Assembly (NCBI GenBank): GCA_002329325.1
Contig: DCTX01000020.1
Location: 1 to 30,523 of the forward strand
Source of the DNA: Anaerolineales bacterium UBA1429
GTDB lineage: Bacteria > Chloroflexota > Anaerolineae > UBA1429
Reading direction: 5' to 3'
DNA length: 30,523 nucleotides
Every line of letters begins with the position of its first letter. Position 1 is the stretch's first letter. The notes beneath the pieces are model-generated. The model saw only the letters and a list, made by a program, of their open reading frames with translations. It had not been told where the DNA came from and made no database searches. Positions 21,929 through 29,655 of the stretch are shown here, in pieces. A program made the position numbers and the translations under genes.

Positions 21929-22864
21929 TCATCCGAACGAGCGGGGATCCTCTTTCCAGCCGATAAAGAACCAGTCGCCGCAAAAGTCACACAGCACCGG
22001 CAGCACATAGGCCGTGCCCACCCGGTCGCGGTAGCCGCGGAAGGGCATGTTGAGGCCCTTGGGAGGCACGGGCACGTTGGGGTTCTCGTGGCCGCAGTAG
22101 GCGCAGGCGCAGGTGGCAAAGGCGATGGGCATGCCCAGCTTGTGCATCGTCACCGTGGACTTGACCTTGGGCAGGCCCCGCGGGTTCAGCCGGTGGCCCA
22201 GCACCCGCCCGGCGAGCATGGCGCGCCGCGGTTCGGTCTCCATCAGCTCGTTGTGGATGGCCCACAGCCGGCGCACGGTGTAGCGGTTCTCCGCCAGGAT
22301 CCGCTTGGCGTCCATGCGCACGTCGGGGTCAGCATCGGTAAGGTGGTCAAAGATCTCGTCAAAGGGCGGGCCGATGGCCACCTGGTCGGGGCCCAGGAGG
22401 GCGGCCGTCTCGCGCAGGGCGATCATGCCCTCCAGCTTGGTCTGGCTGGCGCGCGACATGCCCCAGCCCCGCTTCTCGGCCACCACATTCTCGGCAGCGA
22501 CCCCTGGCCCCAGGGCGCGTAGGGCGCCCACCAGGGGAAAGAGGGCGGGCGAATCGGCCGGCTCGAGCTGGAGCGCATCCATGACGGGCGTCACGGGCAC
22601 CCGCGTCTGGCCGGCGATGGCGCGGATGCTATAGGCCGCCGCGGCCCGCACTGAAGCCTCGCGATCCTTGACGGCCTTGACCAACGCCTCGGCGGCCTCC
22701 TCCGTGGGAAAGAGGCCCAGATCGGCAGCGGCGCGGGCGCGCAGGTCGGCATCGGCGGAGCCGAGCAACCCGATCAGGCGGGTCTGCTGCTCACGGTTGA
22801 TTGGCGGGCGCGTGGCCGATTGGCCGGCCACCAATCGAGAGATGAACTCTTTGATGCGGTCCAT
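21929..22864 (-). CDS. HEAT-repeat protein with C-terminal zinc-ribbon-like Cys cluster
   Basis: 311 residues from the ATG at 22864, with AAAGGAG upstream. Residues about 25-200 are helical HEAT/PBS-lyase-type repeats: LIGLLGSADADLRARAAADLGLFPTEEAAEALVKAVKD and the next unit DREASVRAAAAYSIRAI show the D-x-x-V/L-R-x-x-A-A pattern. The last 60 residues differ: TCACAYCGHEN (C252, C254, C257) and LCDFCGDWFF (C292, C295), which could hold one zinc ion. Between them GLNMPFRGYRDRVGTAYVLPV is beta-like. I know no function for this combination; HEAT repeats suggest a scaffold for protein binding. The gene converges with selD with 13 bases between stops. It has its own strong promoter. Confidence 0.8.
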   Translation of the reverse strand: MDRIKEFISRLVAGQSATRPPINREQQTRLIGLLGSADADLRARAAADLGLFPTEEAAEALVKAVKDREASVRAAAAYSIRAIAGQTRVPVTPVMDALQLEPADSPALFPLVGALRALGPGVAAENVVAEKRGWGMSRASQTKLEGMIALRETAALLGPDQVAIGPPFDEIFDHLTDADPDVRMDAKRILAENRYTVRRLWAIHNELMETEPRRAMLAGRVLGHRLNPRGLPKVKSTVTMHKLGMPIAFATCACAYCGHENPNVPVPPKGLNMPFRGYRDRVGTAYVLPVLCDFCGDWFFIGWKEDPRSFG

Positions 22865-22907
22865 GCGGTTTGCTTCTCCTTTGGGAACAGCGCCGGGAAC
22901 CTGACGT

Positions 22908-22937
22908 ATTATGGCAACGAGGGGGCAGCCCTGTCAA
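22908..22937 (-). promoter_or_regulatory. Promoter of the HEAT-repeat gene
   Basis: Minus strand TTGACA (22932-22937), 18-nt spacer, CATAAT (22908-22913), located just after the stop of the enolase-superfamily gene. Confidence 0.75.
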
Positions 22938-22951
22938 ACCAGAGCCTGCCC

Positions 22952-24109
22952 CTAGCTGTATGCCACGTGCCCGGTGGTGTGGCCGCGGATATAGTCCCAG
23001 TCCAGCTCGACGCCCAGACCCGGCCCCTGGGGGGCGAACACGCAGCCCTTGTCATCCACCGCATCCATCCCATCGGCATAGTTCCGGTAGATGGGCGGGT
23101 TCGTGCCGGCGTTGCCGGGGTTCAGCAGCCCCATCTCGTAATAGTTGGTGTTGCGCAGCGACGTCATCACATGGCGCTGGGCCGGGCCGGGGCCATGCAT
23201 CTCGATATCCAGTCCCAGGCCCTCGGCGGCGTGGGCCAGCTTCATGACGCCCGTGATGCCATCGTACCCCACATCGCCCCGCAGGAAGTCGGTCGCGTCG
23301 GCCAGGGCAAAGTCCACGTGGGGCTCCAGGGTGCGCACGTGCTCCGTCTGCAGGAGAGGCGTGCGGATCAACTGGCGCAGTTTGCGATGGGCGAACTGGG
23401 AGATGCCGCCGTCCTTGTAGAGGTCCTCCACCCAGTAAAAGCGCTCGTCATCGCAAGCCCGCCCGACCTTGACGGCGTCGGCAAAGGTATCCAGCTCGCA
23501 GGCGGGGTCCAGCATCAGGTCCATGCGGCCACCCACGCGCTGGCCGACGGCGTGGATGGTGGCGATCTCCAGGTCCACCAACGAGCCACCCCAGCCGTGG
23601 ATCTTGAAAGCCGGATAACCCCGCGCCAGGCAGGCCTCGGCAAAGTCGGCATAGGCTGCGGGCGAATCCAGCCCCCCGTTGTGATCTCCGTGGGTGGTGC
23701 TGGCATAGCACTTGAGCGGGCGAATGTGGCCGCCCAGCAGCTCGTAGATGGGCGCCTCGTAGAACTTGCCCGCAATATCCCACAGGGCCACATCGATGCA
23801 AGACAGCCCAAGGCGGGCCATCTGGCGCAGGGCGCGCTTGACATCCTGGTAGATGCGCTCGCGCTCCAGGGCATTCATCCCGATCAGGTACGAGGCGAAC
23901 ATGGGCAACGTGGCGAGCTGCACCATGCTGGTCAGATACTCGCCGGTGAGGCCCTGGTCGGTGTGCACCTGCAGGATGGCGCTGCGGCGGGTGAGCGCGT
24001 TGCCCGCCTGATACACCAGGTTAAAACCGTTATAGTCGACGCCGAAATCCTGCAGGGTGTACTCGAACTCGGTCAGCTCGATGCCGGTGATGATCGGTCT
24101 CGCGGCCAT
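22952..24109 (-). CDS. Mandelate racemase / muconate lactonizing enzyme (enolase superfamily) protein
   Basis: 385 residues from the ATG at 24109, preceded by AGGGGGC. An N-terminal capping domain (1-130) is followed by the TIM barrel. Metal ligands are D201, E228 and E256; the expected general bases are K169-x-H171 (KIH) on one face and the D279/H305 pair on the other, spaced 23 and 26 residues after E256, as in the mandelate racemase subgroup. LDPACELD and YWVEDLYKD are the ligand segments; GDVGYDGITGVMKLAHAAEGLGLDIEMHG is the D/H segment. Acid-sugar dehydratase or racemase are likely activities. His in place of the second Lys of KxK changes the base set, so the substrate is unknown. No sugar-acid pathway gene is adjacent. 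Confidence 0.88.
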   Translation of the reverse strand: MAARPIITGIELTEFEYTLQDFGVDYNGFNLVYQAGNALTRRSAILQVHTDQGLTGEYLTSMVQLATLPMFASYLIGMNALERERIYQDVKRALRQMARLGLSCIDVALWDIAGKFYEAPIYELLGGHIRPLKCYASTTHGDHNGGLDSPAAYADFAEACLARGYPAFKIHGWGGSLVDLEIATIHAVGQRVGGRMDLMLDPACELDTFADAVKVGRACDDERFYWVEDLYKDGGISQFAHRKLRQLIRTPLLQTEHVRTLEPHVDFALADATDFLRGDVGYDGITGVMKLAHAAEGLGLDIEMHGPGPAQRHVMTSLRNTNYYEMGLLNPGNAGTNPPIYRNYADGMDAVDDKGCVFAPQGPGLGVELDWDYIRGHTTGHVAYS

Positions 24110-24172
24110 GTCTGCCCCCTCTGCTGCAGCCCACGCGAGGCTGCCTCCTGCCCATCAGGCGAAAGCAGCGGC

Positions 24173-24202
24173 ATGATAGCAGGGCGGGCGGGGCGACGTC
24201 AA
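24173..24202 (-). promoter_or_regulatory. Promoter of the enolase-superfamily gene
   Basis: Minus strand TTGACG (24197-24202), 18-nt spacer, TATCAT (24173-24178). Confidence 0.7.
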
Positions 24203-24232
24203 CCGACATCGCAGGGCGGCGCCGGGCCCCTG

Positions 24233-24241
24233 TGGTATAAT
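24233..24241 (+). promoter_or_regulatory. Extended -10 promoter of the FemAB-like gene
   Basis: TG-G-TATAAT (24233-24241), a consensus extended -10; no clear -35. 36 bases before the ATG. Confidence 0.65.
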
Positions 24242-24277
24242 GCCTGGCGGACGAGTCCCAACGTGAGGGGAGACGCC

Positions 24278-25318
24278 ATGCGCGTAGTAGATTCGACGGA
24301 TGCCAGGCTGGACGAGACGATCTGGGATCGGTTCGTCGCCAGCGACCCGGCGGGCCATCTCTTGCAGACCTGGGCCTGGGGCGAGCTCAAGGGCGCTTTT
24401 GGCTGGCGCCCCCTACGGCTGGCCATCGAACAAGATGGCGCCCTGATCGCCGGTGCCCAGGTGCTCTATCGGCGCCTTGGCCCCCTTGCCATGGGCTACA
24501 TCCCCAAGGGGCCGGTGCTCCCCTCTGACGAGGGCGAGGCCGTGGCGCTGCTGTGGCGCGCCATCCGCGTGCGCTCGCGCCAGATGGGCGCTGTGGCCCT
24601 CAAGGTGGAGCCCGAGTGGCGCGACGACGATCCGACGCGGCACGCCTGGCTGCGGGCCCACGGCCTGGCGCCCAGCGCCAACACCATCCAGCCCCGCCGC
24701 ACCATCATCGTGGACCTGCGGCCCGACGAGGACGAGATCCTGGCCCGCATGAAGGCCAAGTGGCGCTACAACATCCGCCTTTCAGAGCGCCGGGGCGTCG
24801 TGGTGCGCCAGGTTGGCTCTGAGGGGCTGCCCGCCTTTTACGATCTGATGCGCATCACCGGCGAGCGGGACGGATTCGGCATCCACAGCTATGCCTACTA
24901 TGCCAAGGGCCTGGAGTTGCTCGAGCGGCAGGGGCGCGTGGCGCTGTTCCTGGCCTACTATGAGGATGAGCCGCTGGCGGGCCTGATGCCCTATGCCTTT
25001 AACGGCCAGGCCTGGTACATGTACGGCGCCTCCAGCAATCATCACCGCGAGCTGATGCCCAATCACCAACTGCAGTGGCGCGCGATGCAGTGGGCGCGGG
25101 CGCAGGGCTGCCGTCAGTACGATCTCTGGGGCATCGCTGACGTGGATCCGGAGGCCGTCACGGCTGACCTGGGTGGGGTGCAGCGCTTCAAGGAGGGCTT
25201 TGGCGGCGAGGTGGTGCGCTATGTGGGGGCCTATGATCAGGCCTATGCGCCGCCGCTCCACTGGCTGCTGGAACGGGCCTGGGCCTGGCGCCGCTCCCGC
25301 GGCCAGGCCGATAGCTAG
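24278..25318 (+). CDS. FemAB/FemX-like peptidoglycan aminoacyltransferase (double GNAT fold)
   Basis: 346 residues from the ATG at 24278 with GAGGGGAG upstream; the frame is open far to the left but only as antisense of the previous gene. FemAB signature segments are present: HLLQTWAWGELKGAFGW near the start, GPLAMGYIPKGPV, NTIQPRRTIIVDL, the MKAKWRYNIRLSERRGV segment typical of the family, FYDLMRITGERDGF, and the end YDLWGIADVDP with GVQRFKEGFGGEVVRYVGAYD. Such enzymes transfer amino acids from aminoacyl-tRNA to the peptide of lipid II, making cross-bridges. Related proteins can instead work in exopolysaccharide or peptide pathways, so the exact acceptor is open. Single-gene unit with own promoter and terminator. 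Confidence 0.9.
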   Translation: MRVVDSTDARLDETIWDRFVASDPAGHLLQTWAWGELKGAFGWRPLRLAIEQDGALIAGAQVLYRRLGPLAMGYIPKGPVLPSDEGEAVALLWRAIRVRSRQMGAVALKVEPEWRDDDPTRHAWLRAHGLAPSANTIQPRRTIIVDLRPDEDEILARMKAKWRYNIRLSERRGVVVRQVGSEGLPAFYDLMRITGERDGFGIHSYAYYAKGLELLERQGRVALFLAYYEDEPLAGLMPYAFNGQAWYMYGASSNHHRELMPNHQLQWRAMQWARAQGCRQYDLWGIADVDPEAVTADLGGVQRFKEGFGGEVVRYVGAYDQAYAPPLHWLLERAWAWRRSRGQADS

Positions 25319-25336
25319 GCCGCTCCCGGAGACGCC

Positions 25337-25368
25337 AAGAGGCGAGGCCGAAGGGCCTCGCCTCTTTT
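25337..25368 (+). terminator. Rho-independent terminator after the FemAB-like gene
   Basis: A 13-bp stem (25337-25349 with 25354-25366, arm AAGAGGCGAGGCC), GAAG loop, T at 25365-25368. It lies between convergent genes and may also stop gap transcription. Confidence 0.85.
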
Positions 25369-25389
25369 GTTGACGTAACGGACGGCGGG

Positions 25390-26403
25390 CTAGAGGCCCT
25401 GCTTGCCCATGTAGGCAACCAGATCGGCCACGCGGTTCGAGTAGCCCCACTCGTTGTCGTACCAGCTCACAACCTTGACCAGGTTGCCGCCGATGACACT
25501 GCACGACCCGGCATCGATGATGCTGGAGCGGGTGTCGCCGAGAAAGTCGGTGGAGACCAGCGGATCGTGGGAGACGCCCAGGATGCCGTTGAGCGGGCCG
25601 GCAGCGGCCTCGTCGAAGGCGGCCAGCAGGTCCTCCACGGTGCACTCCTTGGCCAGCTCCGCCACAAAGTCCACGATAGAGACCGTGGGGGTGGGGACGC
25701 GCATGGCCATACCGTCGAACTTGCCCTTGAGCTCGGGGATCACCAGCGCCACGGCGCGGGCCGCGCCGGTCGAGGTCGGGACGATGTTCAGCGCCGCAGC
25801 GCGGGCGCGGCGAGGATCCGAGTGCGGGGTGTCATGCAGGCGCTGATCGCCGGTGTAGGCATGGATGGTCGTCATCAAGCCCTTGATGATGCCCCAGTTG
25901 TCGTTGACCACCTTGGCCGCGGGGGCCAGGCAGTTGGTGGTGCAGGATGCGTTAGAGATGATGACATGGTTGGCGGGGTCGTACTGGCCCTCGTTGACGC
26001 CCATCACGATGGTGATATCCTCACCCTTGGCCGGGGCGCTGATGATCACCTTCTTGGCGCCCGCGTCCACATGGGCCCTGGCCTTGTCCGCATCGGTGTA
26101 AAAGCCGGTGGACTCGATCACCACGTCGACGCCCAGCTCACCCCAGGGCAGGTCGGCAGGATTGCGCTCGGCGGAGAAGCGCACCTTCTGGCCATTGACG
26201 ATCAACCCGTTCTCGGCCTCTTCGACGGTGCCATCAAACCGGCCATAGATCGAGTCGTGCTGGAGCAGCAGACGGAAGCTCTTGGGGGGGAAGAGGTCAT
26301 TGACGCCAACGACCTGCATCTCGGCACCATAGTTGGCCACCATCGCCTTGAACACCTGGCGTCCAATGCGACCGAAACCGTTAATACCTACTCGGATCGT
26401 CAT
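25390..26403 (-). CDS. gap: Type I glyceraldehyde-3-phosphate dehydrogenase
   Basis: 337 residues, the usual length. ATG at 26403 with AAAGGAG upstream. GINGFGRIGR (6-15) is the NAD-binding start and D36 in VNDLF points to NAD rather than NADP. The active site is C154 in NASCTTNCLA with H181 in TTIHAYTGDQ. Near the C terminus are DPLVSTDFLGD and VSWYDNEWGYSNRV. Phosphorylating glycolytic/gluconeogenic enzyme in the cytoplasm, homotetramer. The pgk and tpi genes that often follow gap are not here; the gene is alone between a terminator and its own promoter, with a leader of about 147 nt. Confidence 0.97.
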   Translation of the reverse strand: MTIRVGINGFGRIGRQVFKAMVANYGAEMQVVGVNDLFPPKSFRLLLQHDSIYGRFDGTVEEAENGLIVNGQKVRFSAERNPADLPWGELGVDVVIESTGFYTDADKARAHVDAGAKKVIISAPAKGEDITIVMGVNEGQYDPANHVIISNASCTTNCLAPAAKVVNDNWGIIKGLMTTIHAYTGDQRLHDTPHSDPRRARAAALNIVPTSTGAARAVALVIPELKGKFDGMAMRVPTPTVSIVDFVAELAKECTVEDLLAAFDEAAAGPLNGILGVSHDPLVSTDFLGDTRSSIIDAGSCSVIGGNLVKVVSWYDNEWGYSNRVADLVAYMGKQGL

Positions 26404-26557
26404 GTCGGTCTCCTTTCACGTGCCTGGAGTCGTATTGCGGGTGTCTGCCGGGGCTGACGGCGTGTGCCCTGTAGCGATGCGGCCCTCCTGGCCTGGACGC
26501 ACGTAACCTATGCCCACAGGACTATATCGCCCGCACCTGCAGTCTACATCTAGTTCG
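26404..26557 (-). promoter_or_regulatory. Long 5' untranslated leader of gap
   Basis: From the inferred start near 26551 to the ATG is about 147 nt, long for this window. I see no match to a known riboswitch and no clear terminator hairpin in it. The rest of the 334-base gap to the next gene (26404-26737) holds the two divergent promoters and about 95 bases without visible structure. Confidence 0.35.
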
Positions 26558-26586
26558 AGTATAGCGAATGTGCAGGGGGCTGTCAA
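26558..26586 (-). promoter_or_regulatory. Promoter of gap
   Basis: Minus strand TTGACA (26581-26586), 17-nt spacer, TATACT (26558-26563): near-perfect consensus, fitting a highly expressed glycolytic gene. Confidence 0.88.
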
Positions 26587-26681
26587 AGCATTCGCGGCAT
26601 AAGGCCTGCGACGTTGTGAGGCCGCGGTGGAGGCTGGGGCGAGGGCCACTGGCGCGCGCTGCCGGGCCGACTGCCGGATCA

Positions 26682-26710
26682 TTGACAGCTTGGGCCGCCG
26701 ATGCTAATAT
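26682..26710 (+). promoter_or_regulatory. Promoter of the 102-residue hypothetical gene
   Basis: TTGACA (26682-26687), 17-nt spacer, TAATAT (26705-26710), 27 bases before the ATG; divergent from the gap promoter. Confidence 0.82.
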
Positions 26711-26737
26711 CCTGGCGACCTGCCAGAGAAGGAAACT

Positions 26738-27046
26738 ATGGTTCGCAATCATCTGAGCCTGGATCGCATGTCAACGCCCGAGATCATGTTCCCCAACGAG
26801 GACTGGGTGCTTTCACCCAGCGCCATGCGGGGTTACTTGCAGTACCGTCTGCGCATTGTGGATTATCAGATAGATGGATTGATGCAAGAGCTGACCCGGC
26901 GCAACGCGCCCCCCTTTCCCAGCGGGCTGGAAGATGACGCCTTGTCCGAGGAGGCGTGGACGCTGTGGTCCCAGCTCAACTACCTCCTGCGAGCGCGCGA
27001 TTCGCTGCAAGATGCGCTCTCCAGGCCGCGACGCAGGCCGAACTAG
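26738..27046 (+). CDS. Small hypothetical protein, 102 residues
   Basis: ATG at 26738 with AGAAGGA upstream and a consensus promoter before it, so it is very likely expressed. The product is soluble, mixed acidic and basic, and mostly helical in appearance: the YLQYRLRIVDYQIDGLMQELTRRN stretch (about 34-57) and EEAWTLWSQLNYLLRARDSLQDAL (about 71-94) have heptad-like hydrophobic spacing and could form a helical hairpin or dimer. No Cys, no signal peptide, no membrane segment, and no motif that I recognise. Its C terminus is Arg/Pro-rich. Codon and base use match the neighbours. Confidence 0.75.
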   Translation: MVRNHLSLDRMSTPEIMFPNEDWVLSPSAMRGYLQYRLRIVDYQIDGLMQELTRRNAPPFPSGLEDDALSEEAWTLWSQLNYLLRARDSLQDALSRPRRRPN

Positions 27047-27182
27047 GGGCGCGAGCGTCGGAGCGCATCGCGGGCAGCGGCGCTGTGCGCGCATCCGTCC
27101 GGGATGATCCCTGTGGGCGCCCCCCCGCGCGGGCGGAGGACGTGCGTCGCCCGGGGCCCTTCCACCCGTAGTATGCCAAAGG

Positions 27183-27497
27183 ATGGTTGCACCTATTGTG
27201 CGCTCGTGGAGCAACGACCTCTCAACGGATCCCGGCCGGGGCGGCTCTCGCCCGTTCTTCAGGCTCTTTTTCTGGCTGGTGATCGTTAGCCTGTACCTGT
27301 TGGGCGGGTTGGCGCTCTATCTGCGCTCGCAGCTCGGCCCCCTGGCCCCCATCGCCACGACGACACCGGCGGCCACCCAGGCGGCCCTTGCCGAGCCCAC
27401 GGCCACGCCTACCTTGACATTGACCCTGACGCCGACGCCCTTCCCGACGCTCACCCCGACGGCTACCCTATATCCTACACGGACGCCCAGACCTTGA
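27183..27497 (+). CDS. Small single-pass membrane protein with Thr/Pro-rich tail
   Basis: 104 residues. One strong membrane helix (about 27-48, FFWLVIVSLYLLGGLALYL) follows a short basic N terminus; the rest is a Thr/Pro/Ala-rich tail with TPT and TLT repeats, expected to extend outside the cell. The start is uncertain: the ATG at 27183 has AAAGG directly touching it, too close to serve as a ribosome binding site, and a TAGTAT at 27169-27174 would place a transcription start at or next to this ATG, so a leaderless mRNA is possible. The GTG at 27198 is an alternative. The stop lies 35 bases before the first M42 gene, so it may belong to that operon. No function recognised; it could be an anchor or stalk. 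Confidence 0.6.
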   Translation: MVAPIVRSWSNDLSTDPGRGGSRPFFRLFFWLVIVSLYLLGGLALYLRSQLGPLAPIATTTPAATQAALAEPTATPTLTLTLTPTPFPTLTPTATLYPTRTPRP

Positions 27498-27532
27498 TGT
27501 CTGCCGCGCCATCCAAGGAGAAGAGAGGTGCT

Positions 27533-28603
27533 ATGATCGAACCTACCGAATTGTTGCGCCAGCTATCCCAGGCTGCGGGAGTATCCGGCTATGAAGACCA
27601 GGTGCGCGCCCTGGTGAGCGAGGCCCTGACGCCTCTGGCCGACGAGGTGCGGGTCGACGCCCTGGGCAACCTGATCGCCCTGCAGCGCGGCGTGGGCGCC
27701 GAGCCCCGCCCGGCCATCATGTTGGCCGCCCATATGGACGAGATCGGCCTGATGGTCTCCGGCATCGAGGGCGGCTACCTGCGCGTTCACACCGTGGGCG
27801 GCGTGGACCTGCGCACCCTGCCGGGCCAGGAGGTCATCGTGCACGGGACGCAGCCTCTGGCCGGCGTTGTCGCCAATCGTCCCCCCCATGTGCTCTCCGC
27901 CGAAGAGTGGGGCAAGCCCGTGCCGCTGGACAGGCTCTTTATCGATGTGGGCCTGGATGAGGCGGCCTTGCGCCAGCAGGTGCACGTGGGCGACTTGATC
28001 ACCATGCGACGCGATTTCGTCTCGCTGGCGGGAGGGTATGCCTCTGGCAAGGCGCTGGATGATCGGGCCGGCGTGGTCGCCATGGCCATCTGCCTGGACA
28101 TCTTGAGCGGCGTGCGCCAGCCATGGGACGTGTATGCCGTCGCCACCACCCAGGAGGAGATCGGGCTGCGCGGCGCCACCGTCAGCGCCTATGGCGTGGC
28201 CCCCGATATCGCCATCGCCGTGGACGTGGGCTTTGGCAAGCAGCAAGGCGTCAACGATAGCAAGATCATCGAGATGGATGGGGGGGCGGCCATCGCCATG
28301 GGGCCCAACGTCCACCCCCGGATGCACGAGCGCCTGATCGCCACGGCCAAGCAGCACGAGCTCAAGCACCAGACTGAGGTGATCGCCGGGGGTTCGGGCA
28401 CCGATGCCTGGGCCATTCAGGTGGCCCGCGAGGGCATCCCTTCGGCGGTGCTCTCGATCCCCCTTCGCTACATGCATACCACCGTCGAGACCGTATGCAT
28501 CCGCGACATCGAGCGCACGGGGCGCCTGATGGCCCTCTTTATCGCCGGGCTCGATGATGCTTTCGCCGCCGAAATGGCGCTGCAGAAAGGAGCCCTCGCA
28601 TGA
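27533..28603 (+). CDS. M42 family metallopeptidase (first of three)
   Basis: 356 residues. The ATG at 27533 is preceded by AGAGG and AAGGAG; an in-frame ATG at 27497 is less well supported. M42 (glutamyl aminopeptidase/TET/endoglucanase-M family) motifs: AAHMDE with H67 and D69, the bridging metal ligand D176 in DDR (176-178), catalytic E208 and ligand E209 in TTQEEIGLRG, D231 in AVDVGFGK, and H315 in RYMHTTVE. GVSGYEDQVRALV is the usual N terminus. These enzymes form large dodecameric cytoplasmic shells that remove N-terminal residues from peptides. The end overlaps the next gene by four bases (ATGA). Confidence 0.93.
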   Translation: MIEPTELLRQLSQAAGVSGYEDQVRALVSEALTPLADEVRVDALGNLIALQRGVGAEPRPAIMLAAHMDEIGLMVSGIEGGYLRVHTVGGVDLRTLPGQEVIVHGTQPLAGVVANRPPHVLSAEEWGKPVPLDRLFIDVGLDEAALRQQVHVGDLITMRRDFVSLAGGYASGKALDDRAGVVAMAICLDILSGVRQPWDVYAVATTQEEIGLRGATVSAYGVAPDIAIAVDVGFGKQQGVNDSKIIEMDGGAAIAMGPNVHPRMHERLIATAKQHELKHQTEVIAGGSGTDAWAIQVAREGIPSAVLSIPLRYMHTTVETVCIRDIERTGRLMALFIAGLDDAFAAEMALQKGALA

Positions 28604-29655
28604 TCCTCGAGACACTCAGCAACGGACGTGGCGTCTCGGGCAACGAGGCTGCCGTGCGCGACCTGATCTTGGAGGCCGTGCGCGAGCATGTTGACGAGCA
28701 CCAGGTGGATGCCCTGGGCAATCTGATCTGTCTGCGGCGGGCCAGGGTGCGCCGCGAAGACGGCCAGCCCCCCCTGCGCGTCATGGTGGCCGCGCATATG
28801 GACGAGATCGGGCTGATCGTGACGGGCATCAACGGCGATGGCACCCTGTCCTTTGACAAGGTGGGCGGCATCGATGACCGCGTGCTGCCCTCCAAACAGG
28901 TGCTGGTGGGCGCCAACGCCGTGCCGGGGGTGATCGGCTTCCCGCCCATCCACTTGATCCCCCGCTCCGAGCGGGACAGGGCCCCCAACATGAGTCAGGC
29001 CGTAATCGACATCGGCGCCTCGGACAAGGCCGCCGCCGAGGGGCTGGTGAAGAAGGGCGACTATGTGTCGTTCCAGACGACGTATCAGGCCCTGGATACC
29101 GATGGCCTGCGCACCGTCAAGGGCAAGGCGTTCGACGATCGCGCCGGTTGCGCCGCGTTGGTGGAGCTCTTGCAGGGCGACTATGCGGTGGATCTGTACG
29201 GCGTGTTCACCACCCAAGAGGAGGTGGGCCTGCGCGGCGCGCGGGTGGCGGCCTATCGCATCGCGCCGGACCTGGCTTTCGCCCTGGAAGGCACCATCTG
29301 CGATGACCTGCCCAAGGAACAGGGCGACGATACCAGCCCCGTCACCGAGCTGGGCAAGGGCCCGGCCCTGGCGTTCATGGATCGCAGCTATGTGGCAGAC
29401 CGACGGCTGCTGCGCCTGCTGATGGACGCCGCCGAGCGGGAGGGCATTCCCTATCAGTTCAAGCAGGCCGTCGCGGGGGGCACTGATTCGGGCGCCATTC
29501 ACCTGGCGCGCGAGGGCGTGCCCGCGGTGACCATTGCTGTGCCCGTCCGCTATATCCACGCGCCGGTGACTCTGCTCAGCCTCAACGACTTTTACCACAT
29601 GGTGCAGCTCGTGCGGGCTGCCCTGCTAGCGCTCCAAGGAGGCCTCCCATCATGA
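28600..29655 (+). CDS. M42 family metallopeptidase (second of three)
   Basis: 351 residues, ATG at 28600 inside the ATGA overlap with the previous gene. Same family plan: GVSGNEAAVRDLI, AAHMDE with H66 and D68, DDR at 179-181, TTQEEVGLRG with E207-E208, and H320 in RYIHAPV. The fourth metal position reads ALEGTICDD, with Glu where the first paralogue has Asp in VDVG; both occur in the family. It carries an extra insert after the AAHMDE region (FPPIHLIPRSERDRAPN). The three paralogues differ clearly, so they are old duplicates, perhaps with different residue preference or forming mixed complexes. It overlaps the third gene by four bases. Confidence 0.93.
   Translation: MILETLSNGRGVSGNEAAVRDLILEAVREHVDEHQVDALGNLICLRRARVRREDGQPPLRVMVAAHMDEIGLIVTGINGDGTLSFDKVGGIDDRVLPSKQVLVGANAVPGVIGFPPIHLIPRSERDRAPNMSQAVIDIGASDKAAAEGLVKKGDYVSFQTTYQALDTDGLRTVKGKAFDDRAGCAALVELLQGDYAVDLYGVFTTQEEVGLRGARVAAYRIAPDLAFALEGTICDDLPKEQGDDTSPVTELGKGPALAFMDRSYVADRRLLRLLMDAAEREGIPYQFKQAVAGGTDSGAIHLAREGVPAVTIAVPVRYIHAPVTLLSLNDFYHMVQLVRAALLALQGGLPS

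Noticed and set aside
27405..27430. TTGACA and TTGACC near 27417 as a promoter for the M42 genes
   Set aside because: They fall in the Thr-codon repeats of the upstream coding region and no -10 lies at the right distance.
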